Shown here: positions 1 to 8,401 of the stretch, one piece after another
Position numbering within the stretch: position 1 is the first letter of the stretch
Layout: the number at the start of each line of letters is the position of its first letter
DNA from: Methylobacterium ajmalii
GTDB lineage: Bacteria > Pseudomonadota > Alphaproteobacteria > Rhizobiales > Beijerinckiaceae
Assembly: GCF_016613415.1 (NCBI RefSeq)
Contig: NZ_JACWCT010000040.1
Location: 1 to 36,716 of the forward strand
Length of the DNA stretch: 36,716 nucleotides
Direction of reading: 5' to 3'
Made by a program: the position numbers and the translations under genes
The notes under the pieces: generated by a model
The model's input: only the letters and a program-made list of their open reading frames with translations
Database searches by the model: none
What the model was told of the DNA's origin: nothing

Positions 1-1321
1 GGACGGGGGCGCCCGCCGTCGCGGAGGCGCCGGACGGGGCCGCGCCCGGCGCCCGGGCCGGCAGGGCGAGGCTGCCGCCGTCGCGGATCTGGCGCAGGGC
101 CTCGTCGGGGGTCGGCAGGTCGGCGGCGTAGATCAGACGCACCAGCGCCATCTCGGCCGCCGCGAGCGGCCGGGCCGCGGCCTGCACCTCGGGGATCGCC
201 TTGAGCAGGATCTGCCAGGCGCGCGACAGCGCCCGCACCGAGAGCCGGTCGGCGAAGTCGCCGCCGCGCACCCGCTCGACCTCGCTGAGCGAGGTGTCGG
301 AGCGCGCGGAGTCGGGCGCGAGCTTCAGCCGGGTGACGAGGTGGGTGAACTCGGCGAGGTCGGCGAGCACCACCGCCGGGTCGGCGCCGGATTCGTGCTG
401 GGAGCGCAGCTCCGAGAAGGTCGCCGGCACGTCGCCGCGCATCGCCGCCTCGAACAGGTCGACGACCCGGGCGCGGTCGGCGAGCCCGAGCATGTCGCGC
501 ACCGTCTCGGCGGTGACGTGGCCGGCGCCGTGGGCGATCGCCTGGTCGAGGAGCGACAGCGAATCGCGCACCGAGCCCTCGGCGGCCCGGGCGATGGCGG
601 CGAGGGCCTCGGCCTCGGCCGAGACGCCTTCCGCGTCACAGATTTTTTGCAGGTGCGCGATCAGGGCCCCGGCCTCGACCCGGCGCAGGTCGAAGCGCTG
701 GCATCGCGACAGGATGGTGACCGGAACCTTGCGGATCTCGGTGGTGGCGAAGACGAACTTCGCGTGCGGCGGCGGTTCCTCCAGCGTCTTCAGGAAGGCG
801 TTGAACGCCTTCTCGGACAGCATGTGGACCTCGTCGACGATGTAGACCTTGTAGCGCGCCGAGACCGGGGAATACCGGATCCCGTCGATGATCTGGCGGA
901 CGTCGTCGATGCCGGTATGCGAGGCGGCGTCCATCTCCAGCACGTCGATGTGCCGGGATTCCATGATGGCGGCGCAGTGCAGGCCGAGCGTCGGCAACCG
1001 GATCGTCGGCCCGGCATTCGGGTCGTCGGGGAGCGCGTAGTTGAGGCCGCGGGCGAGGATGCGGGCGGTGGTGGTCTTGCCGACCCCGCGCACGCCGGTG
1101 AGCATCCAGGCCTGCGGGATACGGCCGGCCTCGAAGGCGTTCGCCAGGGTGCGCACCATGGCGCCCTGGCCGATCAGGTCGTCGAAATCCTTGGGGCGGT
1201 ACTTGCGCGCCAGGACCCGGTAGGCGGGGGCCGGCGGCTGGCCGGCGCTCTGCTTCGGCGCGGCGCCGAACCCGGGGAGACCCGGCTCGTCGATCGAGGG
1301 CGTGCCGGAGGTCTCGTCCAT
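1..1321 (-). CDS. dnaX: DNA polymerase III subunit gamma/tau (3' end cut by window edge)
   Basis: This is the clamp-loader ATPase of the replicase. The start ATG is at 1319-1321 and 440 codons are visible before the left edge, so the C-terminal tau part is missing. The AAA+ core is clear: a YRP motif near residue 41, Walker A GVRGVGKT at about 77-84, the Walker B region VYIVDEVHMLS at about 159-169, sensor 1 FATTE at about 191 and the SRC arginine-finger motif at about 205-207. Only one cysteine remains (about 116) where the E. coli zinc module has four, a pattern I know from alphaproteobacterial DnaX. The SRP RNA gene lies 65 bp upstream on the same strand, a common alphaproteobacterial arrangement. 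The identification is secure; whether a programmed frameshift makes a gamma form cannot be judged here. Confidence 0.96.
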   Translation of the reverse strand, partial: MDETSGTPSIDEPGLPGFGAAPKQSAGQPPAPAYRVLARKYRPKDFDDLIGQGAMVRTLANAFEAGRIPQAWMLTGVRGVGKTTTARILARGLNYALPDDPNAGPTIRLPTLGLHCAAIMESRHIDVLEMDAASHTGIDDVRQIIDGIRYSPVSARYKVYIVDEVHMLSEKAFNAFLKTLEEPPPHAKFVFATTEIRKVPVTILSRCQRFDLRRVEAGALIAHLQKICDAEGVSAEAEALAAIARAAEGSVRDSLSLLDQAIAHGAGHVTAETVRDMLGLADRARVVDLFEAAMRGDVPATFSELRSQHESGADPAVVLADLAEFTHLVTRLKLAPDSARSDTSLSEVERVRGGDFADRLSVRALSRAWQILLKAIPEVQAAARPLAAAEMALVRLIYAADLPTPDEALRQIRDGGSLALPARAPGAAPSGASATAGAPV

Positions 1322-1386
1322 ACGCTCGCAGGGTCGTGAGGGCGGCCCCCGGAGAGGGGGCGCACGCGCTCCTGAAAGGGGAGGGG

Positions 1387-1482
1387 TGGGAGGCTGGACG
1401 AAAACCCGCTCGGTCTCGTTAGGGCTGCTTCCTTCCGGACCTGACCCGGTTGGCGAGTGAAACGTCCCTCGCCAACCTCCCG
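1387..1482 (-). ncRNA. ffs: Signal recognition particle RNA, small bacterial (4.5S) type
   Basis: The minus strand carries the nearly invariant SRP core GGTCAGGTCCGGAAGGAAGC followed by AGCC at about 1422-1446; this is the Ffh-binding symmetric and asymmetric loop region. The flanks pair over the ends: GGGAGGTTGG at 1472-1481 with CCAGCCTCCC at 1388-1397 (one G-T-type pair). This closes a hairpin of about 96 nt, the usual size. The inner arm GGCGAG/CTCGCC also pairs. The exact 5' and 3' ends are inferred from pairing. The RNA works with Ffh in co-translational targeting of membrane proteins. It lies between the RtcB-family gene and dnaX. Confidence 0.95.
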
Positions 1483-1487
1483 AGGCC

Positions 1488-1516
1488 TATATGGCGGGAC
1501 GACGCCGGAAACGCAA
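1488..1516 (-). promoter_or_regulatory. Sigma70-type promoter for the SRP RNA
   Basis: On the minus strand a -35-like TTGCGT (1511-1516) and a -10-like CATATA (1488-1493) are separated by exactly 17 nt. Transcription would start around 1480-1483, at the first paired base of the SRP RNA. The placement supports the call; neither hexamer is perfect. Confidence 0.6.
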
Positions 1517-1546
1517 GCGCGCTCCGGCGCCCCGGATTCCGCCGGT

Positions 1547-2914
1547 TCAGCGCGCCTTGCGCCAGGGAGCGTCGTGCTCCCAGTCGCCGGCCATGATCGA
1601 GCCGCAGGGCTCGATTTCGTCGACGATCTCGGCGAGGTGGTACTTGGCGATCTGGGCCCGTACCGAGGCGGCGTTCTTGTAGGCGCTCGGCAGCTCCGAG
1701 TGGTCGGGGACGCCGCAATAGGACCGGATGTCGAGGCCGCGAGCCTGCAGGGCCGCCAGCTCGGCGGCCAGCGCCACGCCGTTCTCCCGCAGGTGCTGGG
1801 TGCGCGAGGCGTTGCGGCCGGCCCCGTGCGGGGCAAAGCCGAGCGACCCCCCGTGGTCGCGATGCCGTGCGATCAGGATCGGTTCGCTCATGTTGAGCGG
1901 GATCAGGGTGCGGCCGTCGTCGTCCGCAGCGTAGCCCGACCAAGACGGCGTCGCGCCCTTGCCGTGGTAGAACAGCCCGTCGTCGCGCCGGAACACGAAG
2001 TTGTGCTCGTTCCAGAACGCGTCCAGGACCTGGTTGCCGATCTCCTGGCGCACCATCGCGTGGATGATGCCGTGGTTGGCCTTGGTCCAGTTCCTCACGA
2101 TCTGGAGCGCCTGCCAGTAGGCCTCGCCGTCCGGGCTGTCGGCCTTGATCCAGGCGTTGTGCGCCGGCACGCGCGGGGCGACGATCCCGGTATGGCGCCG
2201 GGCCGCCGCCATGCCGCGCTTGTAGAGCTGCGCGCCGAGGCCGCGCGAGCCGTGATGGGTCACGAGCGCGATCCGGCCGCTCGACTTGAGCCGGCCGACG
2301 AAGGCGAAGTGGTTGCCGTCGCCCTGGCTGCCGAAATGCCCGAGCGCCATGTTCTCGAGGCCCTTCAGGAACGGGTTGTCGGAAAACGCCGCCTCGCCCT
2401 CGAAGACCGGCCGGATCGGCGTGTCCCGTCCCCCGGGCCCGAAATGCGTCACCCGCTGCACGGCGTCGAGCACCTTCGCGGGGTCGTCGTCGCGCTTGAA
2501 CACCGTGACGGCGACCGAGCAGCAGATATCCGCCGAGTGGAAGCCGGGATGGATGGCGTCCTCGCACGCCACCACGCCGCCCACCGGGATGGTGCCCGGC
2601 TGCGTCCCCGACGGACAGGCATCCGGCATCACGGCACCGGCCTTGATCGTCGGCACGCGCATCAGGGCATCCATATGGGCCGCCACGGACGCGGCATTCG
2701 CCCGCTCGGCCGGGGTCTCGGTATCGAGAAACAGGCCGTAGGGCAGGCCGTTCGTGCGCATCAGCGTCTCGGGCGGCACCAGAGTCTGCAGCTGGGCGAA
2801 GATCGCATCGTCGCTCTCGCCGGCGGCACGCATGGCGTTGGCCGTCTCCAGCCCCTGCTTGAACCAGCGGCCGGGCTTGAAGCCCCAGGCGATCAGGGTC
2901 GCTCCGTCGATCAC
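1547..2914 (-). CDS. RtcB family protein (RNA-splicing ligase-like)
   Basis: A 455-residue protein of the RtcB family, whose characterised members join RNA ends carrying 2',3'-cyclic phosphate or 3'-phosphate to 5'-OH, using GTP and Mn2+. Family motifs in order: ADICCSV (metal-binding Asp and Cys; DIGC in E. coli), GNHF, HGSRG, EHNF, HGKGAT and APHGAGR. The stretch after ADDDGRTLIP reads LNMSEP, where canonical RtcB has PGSMG, so this is a divergent subgroup and ligase activity is not certain. I chose the GTG at 2912-2914 because AGGAGAGG (2920-2927) sits 5 nt upstream; the longer frame to 2989 adds an unlikely Arg/Pro-rich leader. It is divergent from the hydrolase gene at 3155. No RtcA or archease gene is nearby. 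Confidence 0.88.
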   Translation of the reverse strand: MIDGATLIAWGFKPGRWFKQGLETANAMRAAGESDDAIFAQLQTLVPPETLMRTNGLPYGLFLDTETPAERANAASVAAHMDALMRVPTIKAGAVMPDACPSGTQPGTIPVGGVVACEDAIHPGFHSADICCSVAVTVFKRDDDPAKVLDAVQRVTHFGPGGRDTPIRPVFEGEAAFSDNPFLKGLENMALGHFGSQGDGNHFAFVGRLKSSGRIALVTHHGSRGLGAQLYKRGMAAARRHTGIVAPRVPAHNAWIKADSPDGEAYWQALQIVRNWTKANHGIIHAMVRQEIGNQVLDAFWNEHNFVFRRDDGLFYHGKGATPSWSGYAADDDGRTLIPLNMSEPILIARHRDHGGSLGFAPHGAGRNASRTQHLRENGVALAAELAALQARGLDIRSYCGVPDHSELPSAYKNAASVRAQIAKYHLAEIVDEIEPCGSIMAGDWEHDAPWRKAR

Positions 2915-3154
2915 GGTGTCCTCTCCTGTCGTGACGGCCGGTGGCGGCCGGCGGCGCGGGCCCGGGCACCCGGGGCGGGCGCGATCCACCGCGACGGGCC
3001 CTCGCCGCCCGGACTTGCCCCAAGGTTAACCGCGATGCCGACCCGCGGCCACCCCGCCATCCGAGGGCGGAAGGACCGTCGCGCGACCACGCAGGCTCCT
3101 GCGGTGCGGTCGGCGACGGTGTAAGAGCCTGCCACCGTCCGGGAGATCCGCTCG

Positions 3155-4144
3155 ATGCGCTATCCGCTCCTCGCCCTTTGCCTCCTGTCCGCGACCGCCG
3201 CCGCGGCCGCTCCCTCCTACGGGCCCGAGCTCGAAGGGTTCGACTATCCCTATCCGGTGAAGCGCCACGCCGTCGCATCGCAGGGGCAGGACCTGTCGAT
3301 GGCCTACATGGACGTCGTGCCGGAGCGCCCGAACGGCGGCACGATCGTGCTGCTCCACGGCAAGAACTTCTGCGCCGCGACCTGGGGCGACACGGCCGGC
3401 GTCCTGGCGCGCGCCGGCTACCGGGTGCTCGCCCTCGACCAGATCGGCTTCTGCAAGTCCTCGAAGCCCGCCGGCTACCAGTTCAGCTTCCAGCAGCTCG
3501 CCACCAACACCCACGGGCTGCTCGCCTCCCTCGGCATCGCCAAGGCGACGATCGTCGGGCATTCGATGGGCGGGATGCTGGCCGCCCGCTACGCCCTGAT
3601 GTTCCCCGAGGCGGTCGACCAGCTGGTGATGGTCGATCCGCTCGGGCTCGAGGACTGGCAGGCCAAGGGCGTGCCCTACCAGACGATCGACGCGGCCTAC
3701 GCCGCCGAGCGCAGGACGAGTGCGGCGAGCATCAAGGCCTACCAGCTCAAGTTCTACTACGACGGCCAGTGGAAGCCGGCCTACGACCGCTGGGTCGACA
3801 TGCAGGCCGGGCTCTATGCGGGCCCGGGCGCGGAGCGGGTGGCCCTCAACCAGGCCCAGACCTCCGACATGGTGTTCACCCAGCCGGTGGTGCACGAAGT
3901 CGACCGCCTGCGCGTGCCGACGGTGCTGATGGCCGGGACCAAGGACCGCACCGCGCCGGGCGCCAACCGGGCGACGCCGGAGATCGCCGCCACGCTCGGG
4001 CGCTACGACCGGCTCGCGCCGGAGGTGGCGGGGCGGATCAAGGGCGCCCGGCTGGTGATGTTCGAGGGGCTGGGCCACGCCCCGCAGGTCGAGGCGCCGG
4101 ACCGGTTCCACGAGGCGCTGCTGCGGGAACTCGCGGCGCGCTGA
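3155..4144 (+). CDS. Secreted alpha/beta hydrolase
   Basis: A 329-residue alpha/beta-hydrolase-fold protein with an N-terminal signal peptide (hydrophobic stretch 4-18, probable cleavage near AAAAAP at 15-20), so it probably acts in the periplasm. Visible features are the oxyanion strand VLLHGKNF (66-72), the nucleophile elbow GHSMGG with Ser137, the acid Asp264 in AGTKDR, and His308 in GLGHAPQ. All three catalytic residues are present. The substrate is unknown; the set resembles esterases, epoxide hydrolases and haloalkane dehalogenases, and sequence alone does not separate them. CGGGAGAT lies about 8 nt before the ATG. The gene stands alone and converges on the NUDIX gene with a 10-bp gap. 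Confidence 0.9.
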   Translation: MRYPLLALCLLSATAAAAAPSYGPELEGFDYPYPVKRHAVASQGQDLSMAYMDVVPERPNGGTIVLLHGKNFCAATWGDTAGVLARAGYRVLALDQIGFCKSSKPAGYQFSFQQLATNTHGLLASLGIAKATIVGHSMGGMLAARYALMFPEAVDQLVMVDPLGLEDWQAKGVPYQTIDAAYAAERRTSAASIKAYQLKFYYDGQWKPAYDRWVDMQAGLYAGPGAERVALNQAQTSDMVFTQPVVHEVDRLRVPTVLMAGTKDRTAPGANRATPEIAATLGRYDRLAPEVAGRIKGARLVMFEGLGHAPQVEAPDRFHEALLRELAAR

Positions 4145-4154
4145 GCCTCCCGCC

Positions 4155-4742
4155 CTACCCTCGCAGCAGCGCCGACAGATCCTCCGGCAGGTCGCCCCGC
4201 CGGGCCCGCTCGGCGAGGCACAGGAGCAGGGCGACGCTCGGCCCGTCGGTGATCGCGCCCGACAGGGCCTCGTCGAGGGCCGCGGCGAAGGGCAGGCGGC
4301 GCAGGCGCAGGCTCTCCTGCGGGTCGGGATGCGAGGGCCCGCGCGTGAGGTTCCAGGCGACGAAGCCCGGGACCCGCTCGCTCGAGATGCCGGGCGAGGC
4401 GTCGAGCCGCAGCAGTTCGAGCCAGGATCCGGCCTCGTCCCCGGTCTCCTCCGACAGCTCGCGCCGGGCCGTGGCCAGCGCGTCGTCGGAAACCGAGCCC
4501 GAGCCGCGCGGCAGCTCCCAGGTGAAGCGGTCGAGGACGTACCGGTACTGCCCGATCAGCGTCACCCGCCCCGCGGGATCGACCGGCAGCACCGCAACGC
4601 CGAACACCTTGAAACGCAGCGCGACGTGCGGGTGCTCGCGGCCGGATTCGTGGCGCAGTTGGTCGAGGTCGACGCCGAGGTAGCGGTCCTCGTAGCGGCG
4701 CTCGCGCGAGAGCGTCACCCAGGGGTTGGTGCGGTCGGTCAT
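4155..4742 (-). CDS. NUDIX hydrolase, ADP-ribose pyrophosphatase-like
   Basis: A 195-residue NUDIX protein. The family hydrolyses nucleoside diphosphates linked to another group. The NUDIX box runs from Gly80 to Gly101 (RELSEETG), with Arg94, Glu95, Glu98 and Glu99 in place. The first box Glu is Asp86, a conservative change. The preceding QYRYVLDRFTWELPRGS segment resembles the ADP-ribose/GDP-mannose pyrophosphatase branch (QYR near 65, WELP near 75). The upstream M20 gene is on the same strand 91 bp away, so co-transcription is possible but unproven. Substrate is inferred from branch resemblance only. Confidence 0.88.
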   Translation of the reverse strand: MTDRTNPWVTLSRERRYEDRYLGVDLDQLRHESGREHPHVALRFKVFGVAVLPVDPAGRVTLIGQYRYVLDRFTWELPRGSGSVSDDALATARRELSEETGDEAGSWLELLRLDASPGISSERVPGFVAWNLTRGPSHPDPQESLRLRRLPFAAALDEALSGAITDGPSVALLLCLAERARRGDLPEDLSALLRG

Positions 4743-4833
4743 GCGCGGGTGTCATCCGTGGCGGTCCCGCATCCGTGCAGGATGCGGGCCGGCAACGCGG
4801 GGAGGGCGCGAAAGATCGCCGTCCCGGGCACGC

Positions 4834-5970
4834 TCACAGCGTCTCCAGCAGCCGCCGCATCAGCCGTAGGCGCGGCGCGATCGACGAGATCAGGCCGTAT
4901 TCCTGGAGCGTGTGCGCGCCGTCGCCGTCGATGCCGAGGCCGTCGAGGGTCGGGATGCCGAGCGCCGCGGTGAAGTTGCCGTCCGAGCCGCCGCCGGTGA
5001 GCGGCACCGCGCCGAGGTCGAGCCCGAGCTCGTCGCGGGCGAGCGCCTTGGCGTGGGCGTAGAGCGCGGCGCCGGCCTCCGCGTCGTAGGGCGGCCGGTT
5101 CATGCCGCCGGTCACCGTGACGCGGAAATCCGGCGAGGCGCGCAAGCCCAGGATCCGGCCGGCATAATCCTCGCCGTCGGCGGCGGTGACCACCCGCAGG
5201 TCGACGGCGAAGCGGCAATGCTGGGGCACGACGTTCTCGGCGGTACCGCCGAGTATCGTCCCGACCGTGGTGGTGACGCCGCGGGCGTAATCGGTCAGCC
5301 CCTCGATCTCGAGGATCAGCCGGGCGGCCTCCCGGATGGCGTTGCGGCCGTCGGCGTGGCGGGTGCCGGCATGCGAGGGACGGCCCTCGACATGGACGTC
5401 GAAGCGGCCCACCCCCTTGCGCCCGGTCACCACCTTGCCGCCGTCGCGGCCGGGCTCGGTGACGAGCACCGCGGCGCTCGTGCGGCCGAGATCCTCGATC
5501 AGCCCGCGGGTCGATTGCGAGCCGGTCTCCTCGTCGCTGCTGAACAGGAAGGTGAGGGGGCGCCGCGCGAGCCCGCCCCGCGCCGCCGCCGCGAAGGCCT
5601 GGAGCGCCAGCCAGGCGCCGCCCTTCATGTCGTAGACGCCCGGCCCGTAGAGCCGGTCTCCCTCGACCCGCACCGGCAGGTCGTTCGCGAGCGTGCCGAC
5701 CGGGTGCACGGTGTCGAGGTGGGACAGGACCAGGATGCCGGGTTCGCCGTTCCGGGGGCCGGCCCGCAGGATCAGGTTGTCGCCGAAGCCGTCGCGGCCC
5801 GGCACCCGCTCGGCGGTCAGCCCGAGGCCGGCGGCTTCTCCGGCGACGAGGTCCATCATCCGGTTGACGCCCTCGACCGAGTCCGTCGGGCTCTCCACCG
5901 CGAGCCAGCGCGAGATCGCCGCGACGGCATGCTCGGGCGACAGGTCGGTCGGATGCGGGGAGGGGGTCAT
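4834..5970 (-). CDS. M20 family metallopeptidase, glutamate carboxypeptidase-like
   Basis: A 378-residue zinc hydrolase of the M20/CPG2 type, which releases C-terminal Glu or related residues or cleaves N-acyl groups. Zinc-site motifs: SHLDTV with His84, GVYDMKGG with bridging Asp114, and SSDEETGS with catalytic Glu147 and ligand Glu148. A typical dimerisation (lid) domain follows at about 185-290, marked by GRPSHAG, then GGGSDGNF and the C-terminal zinc-ligand region GAHTLQEY with a His near residue 354. No signal peptide is evident, so it is probably cytoplasmic. Length fits the family. The C-terminal G.G..G.HT.QEY pattern is typical of CPG2-like members rather than ArgE or DapE. Confidence 0.9.
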   Translation of the reverse strand: MTPSPHPTDLSPEHAVAAISRWLAVESPTDSVEGVNRMMDLVAGEAAGLGLTAERVPGRDGFGDNLILRAGPRNGEPGILVLSHLDTVHPVGTLANDLPVRVEGDRLYGPGVYDMKGGAWLALQAFAAAARGGLARRPLTFLFSSDEETGSQSTRGLIEDLGRTSAAVLVTEPGRDGGKVVTGRKGVGRFDVHVEGRPSHAGTRHADGRNAIREAARLILEIEGLTDYARGVTTTVGTILGGTAENVVPQHCRFAVDLRVVTAADGEDYAGRILGLRASPDFRVTVTGGMNRPPYDAEAGAALYAHAKALARDELGLDLGAVPLTGGGSDGNFTAALGIPTLDGLGIDGDGAHTLQEYGLISSIAPRLRLMRRLLETL

Positions 5971-6054
5971 CGGAGGCCTCGGTGGGAATGAACTAACAGC
6001 GCGGACGCGCCACCGCTTCGGCGCGCAGATTGCGGCGCAATCAAGAAGCGCGTC

Positions 6055-7254
6055 TCAGGTCTCCACCAGCCCGGTCGTGCTGCCCGAGGCCTCGGAATCC
6101 GGCCGTCCGTGCGGCAGGGCGAGGTATTCCTCCGAGCGCATCTCGATCAGGCGCGAGACCGTGCGCTCGAACTCGAACGCCTCGCGGCCGGAATCCGCCA
6201 GGTACAGCCCGGTCGGCTCGGCGGCGGCGGAGGCGAGCAGCTTGGTGCGGGTGTCGTAGAGCGCGTCGACCAGGATGATGAAGCGCTTGGCCTCGTTGCG
6301 CTGCGCCAGGTCCATCACCGGGATGCCGTCCACGATCACGGTGTGGAAGCGCTCGGCCAGAGCCAGGTAGTCGGCCGCACCGAGCGGCCGGGCGCAAAGA
6401 TCCGCGAAGGTGAAGCGGGCGACGCCGCCGGCGGCCTCGGGGATCGCCACGTCGTGGCCCTTGACCTGGATCGCCGTCGGCCGGCCCTGCGCCTCGCCGG
6501 ACAGGGCCCGGAACGCGCCGGTGAGGGCGGCCGCCGCCGCGTCGTCCGCCGGGACGTGGTAGACCGGGCTGCCGCCGAGCTTCTCCAGGCGGAAATCGGT
6601 GCGCGAATCGAGCCGCACGACCGCGACCCGCTCCTTGAGCTGGTCGATGAAGGGCAGGAACAGGGCGCGGTTGAGGCCGCCCTCGTAGAGGCGGTCGGGC
6701 TCGACGTTCGAGGTCGCCACCATCACGGTGCCGCGGGCAAAGAGCGCCGTGAACAGCCGCCCGAGGATCATCGCGTCGGCGATGTCGGTGACCGTGAACT
6801 CGTCGAAGCAGAGAAGCCGCGCCTCCGCCGCCAGGGCCTCGGCCACCGGGGCGATCGGGTCGTCGCCCCGTGCCGTGCCCTGCTTCACCGCCTGGCGGTG
6901 GCGGTGGATGCGCTCGTGCACGTCGCCCATGAAGGCGTGGAAATGCACCCGGCGCTTCGGGGCCGGGGCCTCCTCGTGGAAGAGGTCCATCAGCATGGTC
7001 TTGCCGCGACCGACGAGGCCCCAGACGTAGAGGCCGCGCGGGCCCGCCACCGGCTCGGGCTTGCGGCCGAACAGCCGGCCGAGCACGCCCGGACTCGCCG
7101 GCGGCGGCACCGCGGCGAGGTCGCGGATCACCCCGTCGAGGCGGGCGACGAGGTCGGTCTGGGCGGGATCGCGCTCGATCGCGCCCGACGCCACCAGGGC
7201 GTCGTAGCGGGCGGCGACCGGGCCGGCGGCGGCGGAAGCGGGGCTTTGGGTCAC
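6055..7254 (-). CDS. zapE: Cell division ATPase ZapE (AFG1-like)
   Basis: A 399-residue AFG1/ZapE-family P-loop ATPase. E. coli ZapE is reported to act on FtsZ rings in constriction, and the mitochondrial homologue AFG1 acts in protein quality control. Walker A GLVGRGKT lies at about 79-86, next to the family signature of aromatic residues before it (LYVWG). Walker B CFDEF lies at about 149-153, followed by VTDIADAMILGRLF and the sensor ATSNVEPDRLYEGGLNR. I chose GTG at 7252-7254, which reads VTQSPAS; an upstream TTG at 7290 would add 12 residues and has no better ribosome site. It is divergent from the acetyltransferase at 7451. Confidence 0.93.
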   Translation of the reverse strand: MTQSPASAAAGPVAARYDALVASGAIERDPAQTDLVARLDGVIRDLAAVPPPASPGVLGRLFGRKPEPVAGPRGLYVWGLVGRGKTMLMDLFHEEAPAPKRRVHFHAFMGDVHERIHRHRQAVKQGTARGDDPIAPVAEALAAEARLLCFDEFTVTDIADAMILGRLFTALFARGTVMVATSNVEPDRLYEGGLNRALFLPFIDQLKERVAVVRLDSRTDFRLEKLGGSPVYHVPADDAAAAALTGAFRALSGEAQGRPTAIQVKGHDVAIPEAAGGVARFTFADLCARPLGAADYLALAERFHTVIVDGIPVMDLAQRNEAKRFIILVDALYDTRTKLLASAAAEPTGLYLADSGREAFEFERTVSRLIEMRSEEYLALPHGRPDSEASGSTTGLVET

Positions 7255-7450
7255 GGCATGGGGCTTATCCCGCGGGGCCGGCCCGCGCAATGCGGTGAGA
7301 TCATGGCGGCCGCATGCGCCCGGGGCACGGCCGTCGTGCCGTGCAGCCCCGGAACGGCGTCCCTATCTGCTGCATTGCACAATCCCGGTTTCGGCCGGGG
7401 TGGGGAAACGCTCGAGATCGTGCCGTCCTTGTCCGGAGTGCACCTCGAGA

Positions 7451-8023
7451 ATGCCAGACACCCGAAACATCCCCGCCGGCACCCTGGTCCGGCGCCTCTG
7501 GTCGAGCGACCGCGACGCGGTCGTCACGCTGTTTCGCGACCTCGACCCCGAGTCCCGCTTCGACCGCTTCATGGGCACGGTGAGCGAGGCGGCGGCCGCG
7601 GCCTACGCCTCGCACGCCGTGTCCGCCGAGGGCCTGGTCTTCGGCGCCTTCGCGGACGGAATCCTGCGTGGCGTCGGTGAATTGCGGCCGAAGGGCGCCT
7701 CCGCGGAGGCCGAGATCGCCTTCGCGGTGGCGCCCGGCCATCGTGGCCGCGGGCTCGGCGGCGCCCTCGGCGCGCGCCTGGCCGAGGCCGCCCGCAACGC
7801 CGGCACCCGGAGGATCCACCTGCGCTGCCTGCCGGGCAACCGGCGGATGCGGGCCCTGGCCCGGCACCTCGGTGCCGAGTTCCGCCTCGGCGGCCGGGAG
7901 GTCCATGCCGTCCTGGCGCTGAGCCCGCCGACGCTGTTCTCGCTCTGGCGCGAGGGCGTCGACGGCCTGTTCGACGCGGCCGCCGCGGTCTCGGCCGCGT
8001 GGCCGACGGTGCCGCTCGCCTGA
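7451..8023 (+). CDS. GNAT family N-acetyltransferase
   Basis: A 190-residue GNAT-fold protein. The acetyl-CoA-binding motif A is seen as AFAVAPGHRGRGLGGALG at about residues 93-110, with the R-G-R-G-L-G pyrophosphate loop. Motif B follows as IHLRCLPGNRRMRALARHLGAE, with the usual N..M..L....GAE pattern. The N-terminal LRDLDPESRFDRFMG segment resembles the acetyltransferase domain fused to Pat-like CoA-binding proteins, but no ATP-grasp or CoA-binding domain is present. The ATG at 7451 was chosen because domain similarity begins there; the open frame extends upstream without family character. Substrate unknown. Confidence 0.85.
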   Translation: MPDTRNIPAGTLVRRLWSSDRDAVVTLFRDLDPESRFDRFMGTVSEAAAAAYASHAVSAEGLVFGAFADGILRGVGELRPKGASAEAEIAFAVAPGHRGRGLGGALGARLAEAARNAGTRRIHLRCLPGNRRMRALARHLGAEFRLGGREVHAVLALSPPTLFSLWREGVDGLFDAAAAVSAAWPTVPLA

Positions 8024-8161
8024 CGGCCGCACGCCGCGGCTCCGGGGCGGGGATGGTGAACGAAATCCGAAATCAAGGCCGGATGCCGCCACCATCCGGC
8101 CCCGCCCGCGCCGGATTGTCCGGGTCAAACCGGATCCGAGACAGCAGGAGGGGAGATCCCG

Positions 8162-8359
8162 ATGCAGCCCGTCCGATCCACCCGCGGCGACGAGACCGCC
8201 GCCCTCGAACGCTCCGTCGCGGCGGCGCTCCGCACCATCGCGGCGGTCCAGGCCGAGCGCAGCGCGCCGCAGGTCCGCTCCGCCCGCCTGCGGCTCGCGA
8301 CGATCTACGGCGTCACCCGCCTGCAGCGACGGCGCGAGCGCGAGCGCGCCGCCGGCTGA
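8162..8359 (+). CDS. Small basic protein of unknown function (65 aa)
   Basis: I do not recognise this gene. It is supported by a very strong ribosome site (AGGAGGGGAG at about 8148-8157) 4-5 nt before the ATG and by a frame that closes cleanly before the convergent kinase gene at 8402. The product is 65 residues, very rich in Arg and Ala, probably a single long helix. It has a central YGV segment and a tail of alternating Arg and Glu (QRRRERERAAG) that would favour nucleic-acid or protein binding. There is no membrane segment, signal or cysteine. In such GC-rich DNA a 65-codon frame could be chance; the ribosome site is the main argument. Confidence 0.6.
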   Translation: MQPVRSTRGDETAALERSVAAALRTIAAVQAERSAPQVRSARLRLATIYGVTRLQRRRERERAAG

Positions 8360-8401
8360 GTCCGGCCGGCGGTAGGCGCGCGACCCCGCGGCCGCCCTCC
8401 G

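Noticed and set aside
1457..3124. 555-codon plus-strand frame antisense to the RtcB-family gene
   Set aside because: It crosses the SRP RNA gene and has no recognisable domain, whereas the minus strand shows RtcB motifs and a good ribosome site.
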